A DNA stretch of 64,000 nt from Odiellus spinosus (taxonomy: Eukaryota; Arthropoda; Arachnida; Opiliones; Phalangiidae). Under the pieces are notes generated by a model. It had not been told where the DNA came from. It saw only the letters and a list, made by a program, of their open reading frames with translations, and searched no databases. Below, in pieces: positions 53,001 to 64,000 of the stretch. Where the stretch lies: contig CAWUCO010000207.1 of the NCBI GenBank assembly GCA_963920705.1, positions 2,232,001 to 2,296,000 of the forward strand, in the 5' to 3' direction. The first letter of the stretch is position 1. Each line of letters begins with the position of its first letter. The position numbers were made by a program, and so were the translations under genes.

Positions 53001-53398
53001 TTTTCGTTTTAAACAATACTAACCACATTTTTCATTTTTAGCTCAAATAACCTGTTTTTTTTAAGCCAAAGTAGCCTCATTTATTATTTCTAGCCCAGAA
53101 GATCTATTTTTCATTTTTAGCAAAAATCACTTAATTTTTTGATTCTAGACGAGAAAACCTAATTTTTATTTTAAGGCAAAATATCGTCATTTTTTGTTTT
53201 AAACAATAATAACCACATTTTTCATTTTTAGCTCAAATAACCTACTTTTTTGTTTTATGCAAAGTAGCAGCATTTATTATTTTTAGCCCAGAAGACATAT
53301 TTTTCATTTTTAGCAAAAATCACTTAATTTTTTGATTCTAGACGAGATAACCTAATTTTCATTTTAAGGCAAAATATCGTCATTTTTCGTCTTAAACA
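46973..53398 (+). repeat. Forward satellite between inverted blocks B and C
   Basis: About 33 forward monomers. A three-monomer repeat with CACTTTATTTTTGG-like and ACCTAATTTTGTTTTAAGC variants is seen at 47.2-48.7 kb, with copies 580 bp apart. Most of the stretch to about 49.9 kb recurs after block C. Near the end, a monomer at 52861 has the same 55-bp loss as at 44959. No gene is visible. Confidence 0.95.
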
Positions 53399-55068
53399 GG
53401 TTATTTGAGCTAAAAATGAAAAATGTGGTTATTATTATTTAAAATGAAAAATGACGATAGTTTGCTTTAAAATGAAAATTTTGTTATCTCGTCTAGAAAC
53501 CAAAAATTAAGTGATTTTTGCTAAAAATGAAAAATATGTCTTCTGTGCTAGAAATAATAAATGAGGCTACTTTGGCATAAAACGAAAAAGTAGGTTATTT
53601 GAGCTAAAAATGAAAAATGTGGTTTATATTGTTTAAAACGAAAAATGACGATAGTTTGCTTTAAATTGAAAATTAGGTTATCTCGTCTAGAAACCAAAAA
53701 TTAAGTGATTTTTGCTAGAAATGAAAAATATGTCTTCTGGGCTAAAAATAATAAATGCGGCTACTTTGGCATAAAACGAAAAAGTAGGTTATTTGAGCTA
53801 AAAATGAAAAATGTGGTTATTATTGTTTAAAACGAAAAATGATATTTTGCTTTAAATTGAAAATTAGGTTATCTCGTCTAGAAACCAAAAATTAAGTGAT
53901 TTTTGCTAAAAATGAAAAATATGTCTTCTGGGCTAAAAATAATAAATGCGGCTACTTTGGCATAAAACAAAAAAGTAGGTTATTTGAGCTAAAAATGAAA
54001 AATGTGGTTATTATTGTTTAAAACGAAAAATGACGATATTTTGCCTTAAAATGAAAATTAGGTTATCTCGTCTAGAAACCAAAAATTAAGTGATTTTTGC
54101 TAAAAATGAAAAATATGTCTTCTGGGCTAAAAATAATAAATGCGGCTACTTTGGCATAAAACGAAAAAGTAGGTTATTTGAGCTAAAAATGAAAAATGTG
54201 GTTATTATTGTTTAAAATGAAAAATGACGATATTTTGCCTTAAAATGAAAATTAGGTTATCTCGTCTAGAAACCAAAAATTAAGTGATTTTTGCTAAAAA
54301 TGAAAAATATGTCTTCTGGGCTAAAAATAATAAATGCGGCTACTTTGGCATAAAACGAAAAAGTAGGTTATTTGAGCTAAAAATGAAAAATGTGGTTATT
54401 ATTGTTTAAAACGAAAAATGACGATATTTTGCCTTAAAATGAAAATTAGGTTATCTCGTCTAGAAACCAAAAATTAAGTGATTTTTGCTAAAAATGAAAA
54501 ATATGTCTTCTGGGCTAAAAATAATAAATGAGGCTATTTTGGCTTAAATCGGAAAATGAGGTTATTTGAGCTAAAAATGAAAAATGTGGTTATTATTGTT
54601 TAAAACGAAAAATGACGATAGTTTGCCTTAAAATGAAAATTAGGTTATCTCGTCTAGAAACCAAAAATTAAGTGATTTTTGCTAAAAATGAAAAATATGT
54701 CTTCTGGGCTAAAAATAATAAATGCGGCTACTTTGGCTTAAAACGAAAAAGTAGGTTATTTGAGCTAAAAATGAAAAATGTGGTTATTATTGTTTAAAAC
54801 GAAAAATGACGATATTTTGCCTTAAAATTAAAATTAGGTTATCTCGTCCAGAAACAAAAAATTAAGTGATTTTTGCTAAAAATGAAAAATAGATCTTCTG
54901 GGCTAAAAATTATAAATGAGGCTACTTTGGCTTAAAACGAAAAAGTAGGTTATTTGAGCTAAAAATGAAAAATGTGGTTATTATTGTTTAAAACGAAAAA
55001 TGACGATAGTTTGCGTTTAAATGAAAATTAGGTTATCTCGTCTAGAAACCAAAAATTAAGTGATTTTT
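53399..55068 (-). repeat. Inverted satellite block C (1670 bp)
   Basis: Both breakpoints match those of blocks A and B. It is exactly 194 bp longer than block B and 776 bp (4 x 194) longer than block A. Its first monomer has AAAATTTTGTTATC, as in block A. Its remainder, with GTCCAGAAAC and AAATTATAAATGAGG, matches block B. It therefore looks like a relative of both. Confidence 0.93.
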
Positions 55069-55122
55069 TAGCAAAAATCACTTAATTTTTGGTTTCTAGA
55101 CGAGATAACCTAATTTTCATTT
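55019..55122. other. 50-bp-arm palindrome at right switch of block C
   Basis: Arms 55019-55068 and 55073-55122 are perfect reverse complements around TAGC, as at blocks A and B. Confidence 0.92.
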
Positions 55123-58100
55123 TAAGGCAAAATATCGTCATTTTTTGTTTTAAACAATAATAACCACATTTTTCATTTTTAGCTCAAATAATCTACTTTT
55201 TTGTTTTAAGCCAAAGTAGCCACATTTATTATTTTTAGCCCAGAAGACATATTTTTCATTTTTAGCAAAAATCACTTAATTTTTGGTTTCTAGACGAGAT
55301 AATCTAATTTTCATTTTAAGGCAAACTATCGTCATTTTTCGTTTTAAACAATAATAACCACATTTTTCATTTTTAGCTCAAATAACCTACTTTTTCGTTT
55401 TATGCCAAAGTAGCCTCATTAATTATTTTTAGCCCAGAAGATCTATTTTTCATTTTTAGCAAAAATCACTTAATTTTTGGTTTTTAGACGAGATAACCTA
55501 ATTTTCAATTTAAGGCAAAATATCGTCATTTTTCTTTTTAAACAATAATAACCACAATATTAATTATTAGCTAAAATAACTTACTTTTTCGTTTTAAGCC
55601 AAAGTAGCCACATTTATTATTTTTAGCCCAGAAGACATATTTTTCATTTTTAGCAAAAATCACTTAATTTTTGGTTTCTAGACGAGATAACCTAATTTTC
55701 ATTTTAAGGCAAACTATCGTCATTTTTCGTTTTAAACAATAATAACCACATTTTTCATTTTTAGCTCAAATAACCTACTTTTTCGTTTTATGCCAAAGTA
55801 GCCACTTTTATTATTTTTAGCCCAGAAGACATATTTTTCATTTTTAGCAAAAATCACTTTATTTTTGGTTTCTCGACGAGATAACCTAATTTTCATTTTA
55901 AGGCAAAATATCGTCATTTTTCGTTTTAAACAATAATAACCACATTTTTCATTTTTAGCTCAAATAACCTAATTTTGTTTTAAGCCAAAGTAGCCTCATT
56001 AATTATTTTTAGCCCAGAAGATCTATTTTTCATTTTTAGCAAAAATCACTTAATTTTTGGTTTTTAGACGAGATAACCTAATTTTCAATTTAAGGCAAAA
56101 TATCGTCTTTTTTCTTTTTAAACAATAATAACCACAATATTAATTATTAGCTCAAATAACTTACTTTTTCGTTTTAAGCCAAAGTAGCCACATTTATTAT
56201 TTTTAGCCCAGAAGACATATTTTTCATTTTTAGCAAAAATCACTTAATTTTTGGTTTCTAGACGAGATAACCTAATTTTCATTTTAAGGCAAAATATCGT
56301 CATTTTTCGTTTTAAACAATAATAACCACATTTTTCATTTTTAGGTCAAATAACCTACTTTTTCGTTTTATGCCAAAGTAGCCACATTTATTATTTTTAG
56401 CCCAGAAGACATATTTTTCATTTTTAGCAAAAATCACTTAATTTTTGGTTTCTAGACGAGATAACCTAATTTTCATTTTAAAGCAAACTATCTTCATTTT
56501 TCATTTTGAATAATAATAACCACATTTTTCATTTTTAGCTCAAATAACCTACTTTTTCGTTTTATGCCAAAGTAGCCGCATTTATTATTTTTAGCCCAGA
56601 TGACATATTTTTCATTTCTAGCAAAAATCACTTAATTTTTGGTTTCTAGACGAGATAACCTAATTTTCATTTTAAAGCAAACTATCGTCATTTTTCATTT
56701 TAAATAATAATAACCACATTTTTCATTTTTAGCTCAAATAACCTACTTTTTCGTTTTATGCCAAAGTAGCCACATTTATTATTTTTAGCCCAGAAGACAT
56801 ATTTTTCATTTTTAGCAAAAATCACTTAATTTTTGGTTTCTAGACGAGATAACCTAATTTTCATTTTAAGGCAAAATATCGTCATTTTTCGTTTTAAACA
56901 ATAATAACCACATTTTTCATTTTTAGCTCAAATAACCTACTTTTTCGTTTTATGCCAAAGTAGCCGCATTTATTATTTTTAGCCCAGAAAACATATTTTT
57001 CATTCTTAGCAAAAATCGCTTAATTTTTGGTTTCTCGACGAGATAACCTTATTTTCATTTTAAGGCAAAATATCGTCATTTTTCGTTTTAAACAATAATA
57101 ACCACATTTTTCATTTTTAGCTCAAATAACCTACTTTTTTGTTTTAAGCCAAAGTAGCCTTATTAATTATTTTTAGCCCAGAAGATCTATTTTTCATTTT
57201 TATCAAAAATCACTTAATTTTTGGTTTCTAGACGAGATAACCTAATTTTCATTTTAAGGCAAAATATCGTCATTTTTCGTTTTAAACAATAATAACCACA
57301 TTTTTCATTTTTAGCTCAAATAACCTACTTTTTCGTTTTATGCCAAAGTAGCCGCATTTATTATTTTTAGCCCAGAAAACATATTTTTCATTCTTAGCAA
57401 AAATCGCTTAATTTTTGGTTTCTCGACGAGATAACCTTATTTTCATTTTAAGGCAAAATATCGTCATTTTTCGTTTTAAACAATAATAACCACATTTTTC
57501 ATTTTTAGCTCAAATAACCTACTTTTTTGTTTTAAGCCAAAGTAGCCTTATTAATTATTTTTAGCCCAGAAGATCTATTTTTCATTTTTATCAAAAATCA
57601 CTTAATTTTTGGTTTTTAGACGAGATAACCTAATTTTCAATTTAAGGCAAAATATCGTCATTTTTCTTTTTAAACAATAATAACCACAATATTAATTATT
57701 AGCTCAAATAACTTACTTTTTCGTTTTAAGCCAAAGTAGCCACATTTATTATTTTTAGCCCAGAAGACATATTTTTCATTTTTAGCAAAAATCACTTAAT
57801 TTTTGGTTTCTAGACGAGATAACCTAATTTTCATTTTAAAGCAAAATATCGTCATTTTTCGTTTTAAACAATAATAACCACATTTTTCATTTTTAGCTCA
57901 AATAACCTACTTTTTCGTTTTATGCCAAAGTAGCCGCATTTATTATTTTTAGCCCAGAAAACATATTTTTCATTCTTAGCAAAAATCGCTTAATTTTTGG
58001 TTTCTCGACGAGATAACCTTATTTTCATTTTAAGGCAAAATATCGTCATTTTTCGTTTTAAACAATAATAACCACATTTTTCATTTTTAGCTCAAATAAC

Positions 58101-61100
58101 CTACTTTTTTGTTTTAAGCCAAAGTAGCCTTATTAATTATTTTTAGCCCAGAAGATCTATTTTTCATTTTTATCAAAAATCACTTAATTTTTGGTTTCTA
58201 GACGAGATAACCTAATTTTCATTTTAAGGCAAAATATCGTCATTTTTCGTTTTAAACAATAATAACCACATTTTTCATTTTTAGCTCAAATAACCTACTT
58301 TTTCGTTTTATGCCAAAGTAGCCGCATTTATTATTTTTAGCCCAGAAAACATATTTTTCATTCTTAGCAAAAATCGCTTAATTTTTGGTTTCTCGACGAG
58401 ATAACCTAATTTTCAATTTAAGGCAAAATATCGTCATTTTTCTTTTTAAACAATAATAACCACAATATTAATTATTAGCTCAAATAACTTACTTTTTCGT
58501 TTTAAGCCAAAGTAGCCACATTTATTATTTTTAGCCCAGAAGACATATTTTTCATTTTTAGCAAAAATCACTTAATTTTTGGTTTCTAGACGAGATAACC
58601 TAATTTTCATTTTAAAGCAAACTATCGTCATTTTTCATTTTAAATAATAATAACCACATTTTTCATTTTTAGCTCAAATAACCTACTTTTTCGTTTTATG
58701 CCAAAGTAGCCACATTTATTATTTTTAGCCCAGAAGACATATTTTTCATTTTTAGCAAAAATCACTTTATTTTTGGTTTCTAGACGAGATAACCTAATTT
58801 TCATTTTAAGGCAAAATATCGTCATTTTTCGTTTTAAACAATAATAACCACATTTTTCATTTTTAGGTCAAATAACCTACTTTTTCGTTTTATGCCAAAG
58901 TAGCCGCATTTATTATTTTAAGCCCAGAAGACATATTTTTCATTTCTAGCAAAAATCACTTAATTTTTGGTTTCTAGACGAGATAACCTAATTTTCATTT
59001 TAAAGCAAACTATCGTCATTTTTCATTTTAAATAATAATAACCACATTTTTCATTTTTAGCTCAAATAACCTACTTTTTCGTTTTATGCCAAAGTAGCCG
59101 CATTTATTATTTTTAGCCCAGATGACATATTTTTCATTTCTAGCAAAAATCACTTAATTTTTGGTTTCTAGACGAGATAACCTAATTTTCAATTTAAAGC
59201 AAAATATCATCATTTTTCGTTTTAAACAATAATAACCACATTTTTCATTTTTAGCTCAAATAACCTACTTTTTCGTTTTATGCCAAATCAGCCGCATTTA
59301 TTATTTTTAGCCCAGATGACATAAGTTTCATTTCTAGCAAAAATCACTTAATTTTTGGTTTCTAGACGAGATAACCTAATTTTCAATTTAAAGCAAAATA
59401 TCATCATTTTTCGTTTTAAACAATAATAACCACATTTTTCATTTTTAGCTCAAATAACCTACTTTTTCGTTTTATGCCAAAGTAGCCGCATTTATTATTT
59501 TTAGCCCAGAAGACATATTTTTCATTTTTAGCAAAAATCACTTAATTTTTTGGTTTCTAGACGAGATAACCTAATTTTCAATTTAAAGCAAAATATCATC
59601 ATTTTTCGTTTTAAACAATAATAACCACATTTTTCATTTTTAGCTCAAATAACCTACTTTTTCGTTTTATGCCAAAGTAGCCGCATTTATTATTTTTAGC
59701 CCAGAAGACATATTTTTCATTTTTAGCAAAAATCACTTAATTTTTTGGTTTCTAGACGAGATAACCTAATTTTCATTTTAAGGCAAAATATCGTCATTTT
59801 TCGCTTTAAACAATAATAACCACATTTTTCATTTTTAGCTCAAATAACCTACTTTTTCGTTTTATGCCAAAGTAGCCGCATTTATTATTTTTAGCCCAGA
59901 AGACATATTTTTCATTTTTAGCAAAAATCACTTAATTTTTGGCTTCTAGACGAGATAACCTAATTTTCATTTTAAGGAAAATATCGTCATTTTTCATTTT
60001 AAACAATAATAACCACATTTTTCATTTTTAGCTCAAATAACCTACTTTTTCGTTTTATGCCAAAGTAGCCGCATTTATTATTTTTAGCCCAGAAGACATA
60101 TTTTTCATTTTTAGTAAAAATCACTTAATTTTTGGTTTCTAGACGAGATAACCTAATTTTCATTTTAAGGCAAAATATCGTCATTTTTCGTTTTAAACAA
60201 TAATAACCACATTTTTCATTTTTAGCTCAAATAACCTACTTTTTTGTTTTAAGCCAAAGTAGCCTCATTAATTATTTTTAGCCCAGAAGATCTATTTTTC
60301 ATTTTTAGCAAAAATCACTTAATTTTTGGTTTTTAGACGAGATAACCTAATTTTCAATTTAAAGCAAAATATCATCATTTTTCTTTTTAAACAATAATAA
60401 CCACAATATTAATTATTAGCTCAAATAACTTACTTTTTCTTTTTAAGCCAAAGTAGCCACATTTATTATTTTTAGCCCAGAAGACATATTTTTCATTTCT
60501 AGCAAAAATCACTTAATTTTTGGTTTCTAGACGAGATAACCTAATTTTCAATTTAAAGCAAAATATCATCATTTTTCGTTTTAAACAATAATAACCACAT
60601 TTTTCATTTTTAGCTCAAATAACCTACTTTTTCGTTTTATGCCAAAGTAGCCACTTTTATTATTTTTAGCCCAGAAGACATATTTTTCATTTTTAGCAAA
60701 AATCACTTTATTTTTGGTTTCTCGACGAGATAACCTAATTTTCATTTTAAGGCAAAATATCGTCATTTTTCGTTTTAAACAATAATAACCACATTTTTCA
60801 TTTTTAGCTCAAATAACCTAATTTTGTTTTAAGCCAAAGTAGCCTCATTAATTATTTTTAGCCCAGAAGATCTATTTTTCATTTTTAGCAAAAATCACTT
60901 AATTTTTGGTTTTTAGACGAGATAACCTAATTTTCAATTTAAGGCAAAATATCGTCATTTTTCTTTTTAAACAATAATAACCACAATATTAATTATTAGC
61001 TCAAATAACTTACTTTTTCGTTTTAAGCCAAAGTAGCCACATTTATTATTTTTAGCCCAGAAGACATATTTTTCATTTTTAGCAAAAATCACTTAATTTT

Positions 61101-64000
61101 TGGTTTCTAGACGAGATAACCTAATTTTCATTTTATGGCAAAATATCGTCATTTTTCGTTTTAAACAATAATAACCACATTTTTCATTTTTAGGTCAAAT
61201 AACCTACTTTTTCGTTTTATGCCAAAGTAGCCACATTTATTATTTTTAGCACAGAAGACGTATTTTTCATTTTTAGCAAAAATCACTTAATTTTTGGTTT
61301 CTAGACGAGATAACCTAATTTTCATTTTAAAGCAAACTATCGTCATTTTTCATTTTAAATAATAATAACCACATTTTTCATTTTTAGCTCAAATAACCTA
61401 CTTTTTCGTTTTATGCCAAAGTAGCCGCATTTATTATTTTTAGCCCAGATGACATATTTTTCATTTCTAGCAAAAATCACTTAATTTTTGGTTTCTAGAC
61501 GAGATAACCTAATTTTCAATTTAAAGCAAAATATCATCATTTTTCGTTTTAAACAATAATAACCACATTTTTCATTTTTAGCTCAAATAACCTACTTTTT
61601 CGTTTTATGCCAAATCAGCCGCATTTATTATTTTTAGCCCAGATGACATATTTTTCATTTCTAGCAAAAATCACTTAATTTTTGGTTTCTAGACGAGATA
61701 ACCTAATTTTCAATTTAAAGCAAAATATCATCATTTTTCGTTTTAAACAATAATAACCACATTTTTCATTTTTAGCTCAAATAACCTACTTTTTCGTTTT
61801 ATGCCAAAGTAGCCGCATTTATTATTTTTAGCCCAGAAGACATATTTTTCATTTTTAGCAAAAATCACTTAATTTTTTGGTTTCTAGACGAGATAACCTA
61901 ATTTTCAATTTAAAGCAAAATATCATCATTTTTCGTTTTAAACAATAATAACCACATTTTTCATTTTTAGCTCAAATAACCTACTTTTTCGTTTTATGCC
62001 AAAGTAGCCGCATTTATTATTTTTAGCCCAGAAGACATATTTTTCATTTTTAGCAAAAATCACTTAATTTTTTGGTTTCTAGACGAGATAACCTAATTTT
62101 CAATTTAAAGCAAAATATCATCATTTTTCGTTTTAAACAATAATAACCACATTTTTCATTTTTAGCTCAAATAACCTACTTTTTCGTTTTATGCCAAAGT
62201 AGCCGCATTTATTATTTTTAGCCCAGAAGACATATTTTTCATTTTTAGCAAAAATCACTTAATTTTTTGGTTTCTAGACGAGATAACCTAAATTTCAATT
62301 TAAAGCAAAATATCATCATTTTTCGCTTTAAACAATAATAACCACATTTTTCATTTTTAGCTCAAATAACCTACTTTTTCGTTTTATGCCAAAGTAGCCG
62401 CATTTATTATTTTTAGCCCAGAAGACATATTTTTCATTTTTAGCAAAAATCACTTAATTTTTGGCTTCTAGACGAGATAACCTAATTTTCATTTTAAGGA
62501 AAATATCGTCATTTTTCGTTTTAAACAATAATAACCACATTTTTCATTTTTAGCTCAAATAACCTACTTTTTTGTTTTAAGCCAAAGTAGCCTCATTAAT
62601 TATTTTTAGCCCAGAAGATCTATTTTTCATTTTTAGCAAAAATCACTTAATTTTTGGTTTTTAGACGAGATAACCTAATTTTCAATTTAATGCAAAATAT
62701 CATCATTTTTCTTTTTAAACAATAATAACCACAATATTAATTATTAGCTCAAATAACTTACTTTTTCTTTTTAAGCCAAAGTAGCCACATTTATTATTTT
62801 TAGCCCAGAAGACATATTTTTCATTTCTAGCAAAAATCACTTAATTTTTGGTTTCTAGACGAGATAACCTAATTTTCAATTTAAAGCAAAATATCATCAT
62901 TTTTCGTTTTAAACAATAATAACCATATTTTTCATTTTTAGCTCAAATAACCTACTTTTTCGTTTTATGCCAAAGTAGCCGCATTTATTATTTTTAGCCT
63001 AGAAGACATATTTTTCATTTTTAGTAAAAATCACTTAATTTTTGGTTTCTAGACGAGATAACCTAATTTTCATTTTAAGGCAAAATATCGTCATTTTTCG
63101 TTTTAAACAATAATAACCACATTTTTCATTTTTAGCTCAAATAACCTACTTTTTTGTTTTAAGCCAAAGTAGCCTCATTAATTATTTTTAGCCCAGAAGA
63201 TCTATTTTTCATTTTTAGCAAAAATCACTTAATTTTTGGTTTTTAGACGAGATAACCTAATTTTCAATTTAAGGCAAAATATCGTCATTTTTCTTTTTAA
63301 ACAATAATAACCACAATATTAATTATTAGCTCAAATAACTTACTTTTTCGTTTTAAGCCAAAGTAGCCGCATTTATTATTTTTAGCCCAGAAGACATATT
63401 TTTCATTTTTAGCAAAAATCACTTAATTTTTGGTTTCTAGACGAGATAACCTAATTTTCATTTTAAGGCAAAATATCGTCATTTTTCGTTTTAAACAATA
63501 ATAACCACATTTTTCATTTTTAGCTCAAATAACGTACTTTTTTGTTTTATGCCAAAGTAGCCGCATTTATTATTTTTAGCCCAGAAGACATATTTTTCAT
63601 TTTTAGCAAAAACCACTTAATTTTTGGTTTCTAGACGAGATAACCTAATTTTCATTTTAAGTCAAACTATCGTCATTTTTCGTTTTAAACAATAATAATA
63701 ACATTTTTCATTTTTAGCTCAAATAACCTCATTTTCCGATTTAAGCCAAAATAGCCTCATTTATTATTTTTAGCCCAGAAGACATATTTTTCATTTTTAG
63801 CAAAAATCACTTAATTTTTGGTTTCTAGACGAGATAACCTAATTTTCATTTTAAGGCAAACTATCGTCATTTTTTGTTTTAAACAATTATAACCACATTT
63901 TTCATTTTTAGCTCAAATAAGCTACTTTTTCGTTTTATGCCAAAGTAGCCACTTTTATTATTTTTAGCCCAGAAGACATATTTTTCATTTTTAGCAAAAA
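55069..64000 (+). repeat. 194-bp satellite array, last forward block
   Basis: About 46 forward monomers run to the end of the window, which cuts a monomer. The first 2 kb or so parallels the sequence after block B. At 56.9-58.4 kb a monomer class with CCCAGAAAACAT alternates at 388, 582 and 388 bp. At 59-62.4 kb several near-identical monomers with CAGATGACAT or with CACTTAATTTTTTGG follow one another. No gene is visible. Confidence 0.97.
56983..58420 (+). repeat. Alternating two- and three-monomer higher-order repeat
   Basis: The marker CCCAGAAAACATA with CTCGACGAGATAACC occurs at 56983, 57371, 57953 and 58341. Gaps are 388, 582 and 388 bp, exactly 2, 3 and 2 monomers. Between markers lie the GCCTTATTAATTATT monomer and, in the longer gap, the ACAATATTAATTATTAG monomer. 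Exact multiples point to very recent exchange. A related single copy lies at about 49.6 kb. Confidence 0.85.

Noticed and set aside
1..64000. Proof of a centromere, or a CENP-B box
   Set aside because: The satellite could be centromeric, but no CENP-B-box-like sequence is seen and position cannot be told from sequence alone. Chromatin data for the centromeric histone would decide.

Overview
This window is almost entirely satellite DNA and I find no believable gene in it. About 60.2 kb of the 64 kb is a tandem array of a 194-bp, A+T-rich monomer (about 27% G+C by hand count of one consensus copy; roughly 310 copies from length/194). The array is interrupted once, at 26801-30570, by a 3770-bp insertion built only from inverted repeats, minisatellites and hairpins. 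A multi-kilobase, higher-order-organised satellite carrying a non-coding foldback-type insertion points to a eukaryotic nuclear genome, in a heterochromatic, centromeric/pericentromeric or subtelomeric location. I cannot name the species or chromosome location from the sequence. A short palindrome containing TTAGGC is too small to argue for nematodes.

Layout: 1-26800, satellite in forward orientation; 26801-30570, composite insertion; 30571-43022, forward satellite; 43023-43916, inverted satellite; 43917-45496, forward; 45497-46972, inverted; 46973-53398, forward; 53399-55068, inverted; 55069-64000, forward. The insertion consists of a foldback element with 407-bp arms around an 811-bp loop (26801-28432), a roughly 100-bp minisatellite (28485-29640), a second, more diverged inverted-repeat element centred on a 39-bp hairpin (29733-30233), and a tail ending in a 7-bp-stem hairpin (30549-30566) next to the right junction.

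The array has at least four levels of organisation. (1) Each 194-bp monomer divides into seven related units of 26-29 bp. (2) Monomers fall into recognisable variant classes. (3) Classes are arranged in higher-order repeats of 2, 3, 5, 7, 8-12 and 10 monomers, some with exact copy-to-copy spacing (966, 1355, 1937 bp). (4) Blocks of several kb are duplicated, including one of about 5-6 kb at an offset near 8 kb, and a pair of about 2 kb lying 28 kb apart on either side of the insertion.

The most striking observations are two. Three inverted blocks share the same two breakpoints and differ in length by exactly 3 and exactly 1 monomer. The insertion interrupts one monomer without loss of satellite sequence, and near-identical uninterrupted copies of the same site exist elsewhere in the array. 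All coordinates and identities come from reading by eye; alignment or dot-plot software would sharpen them.
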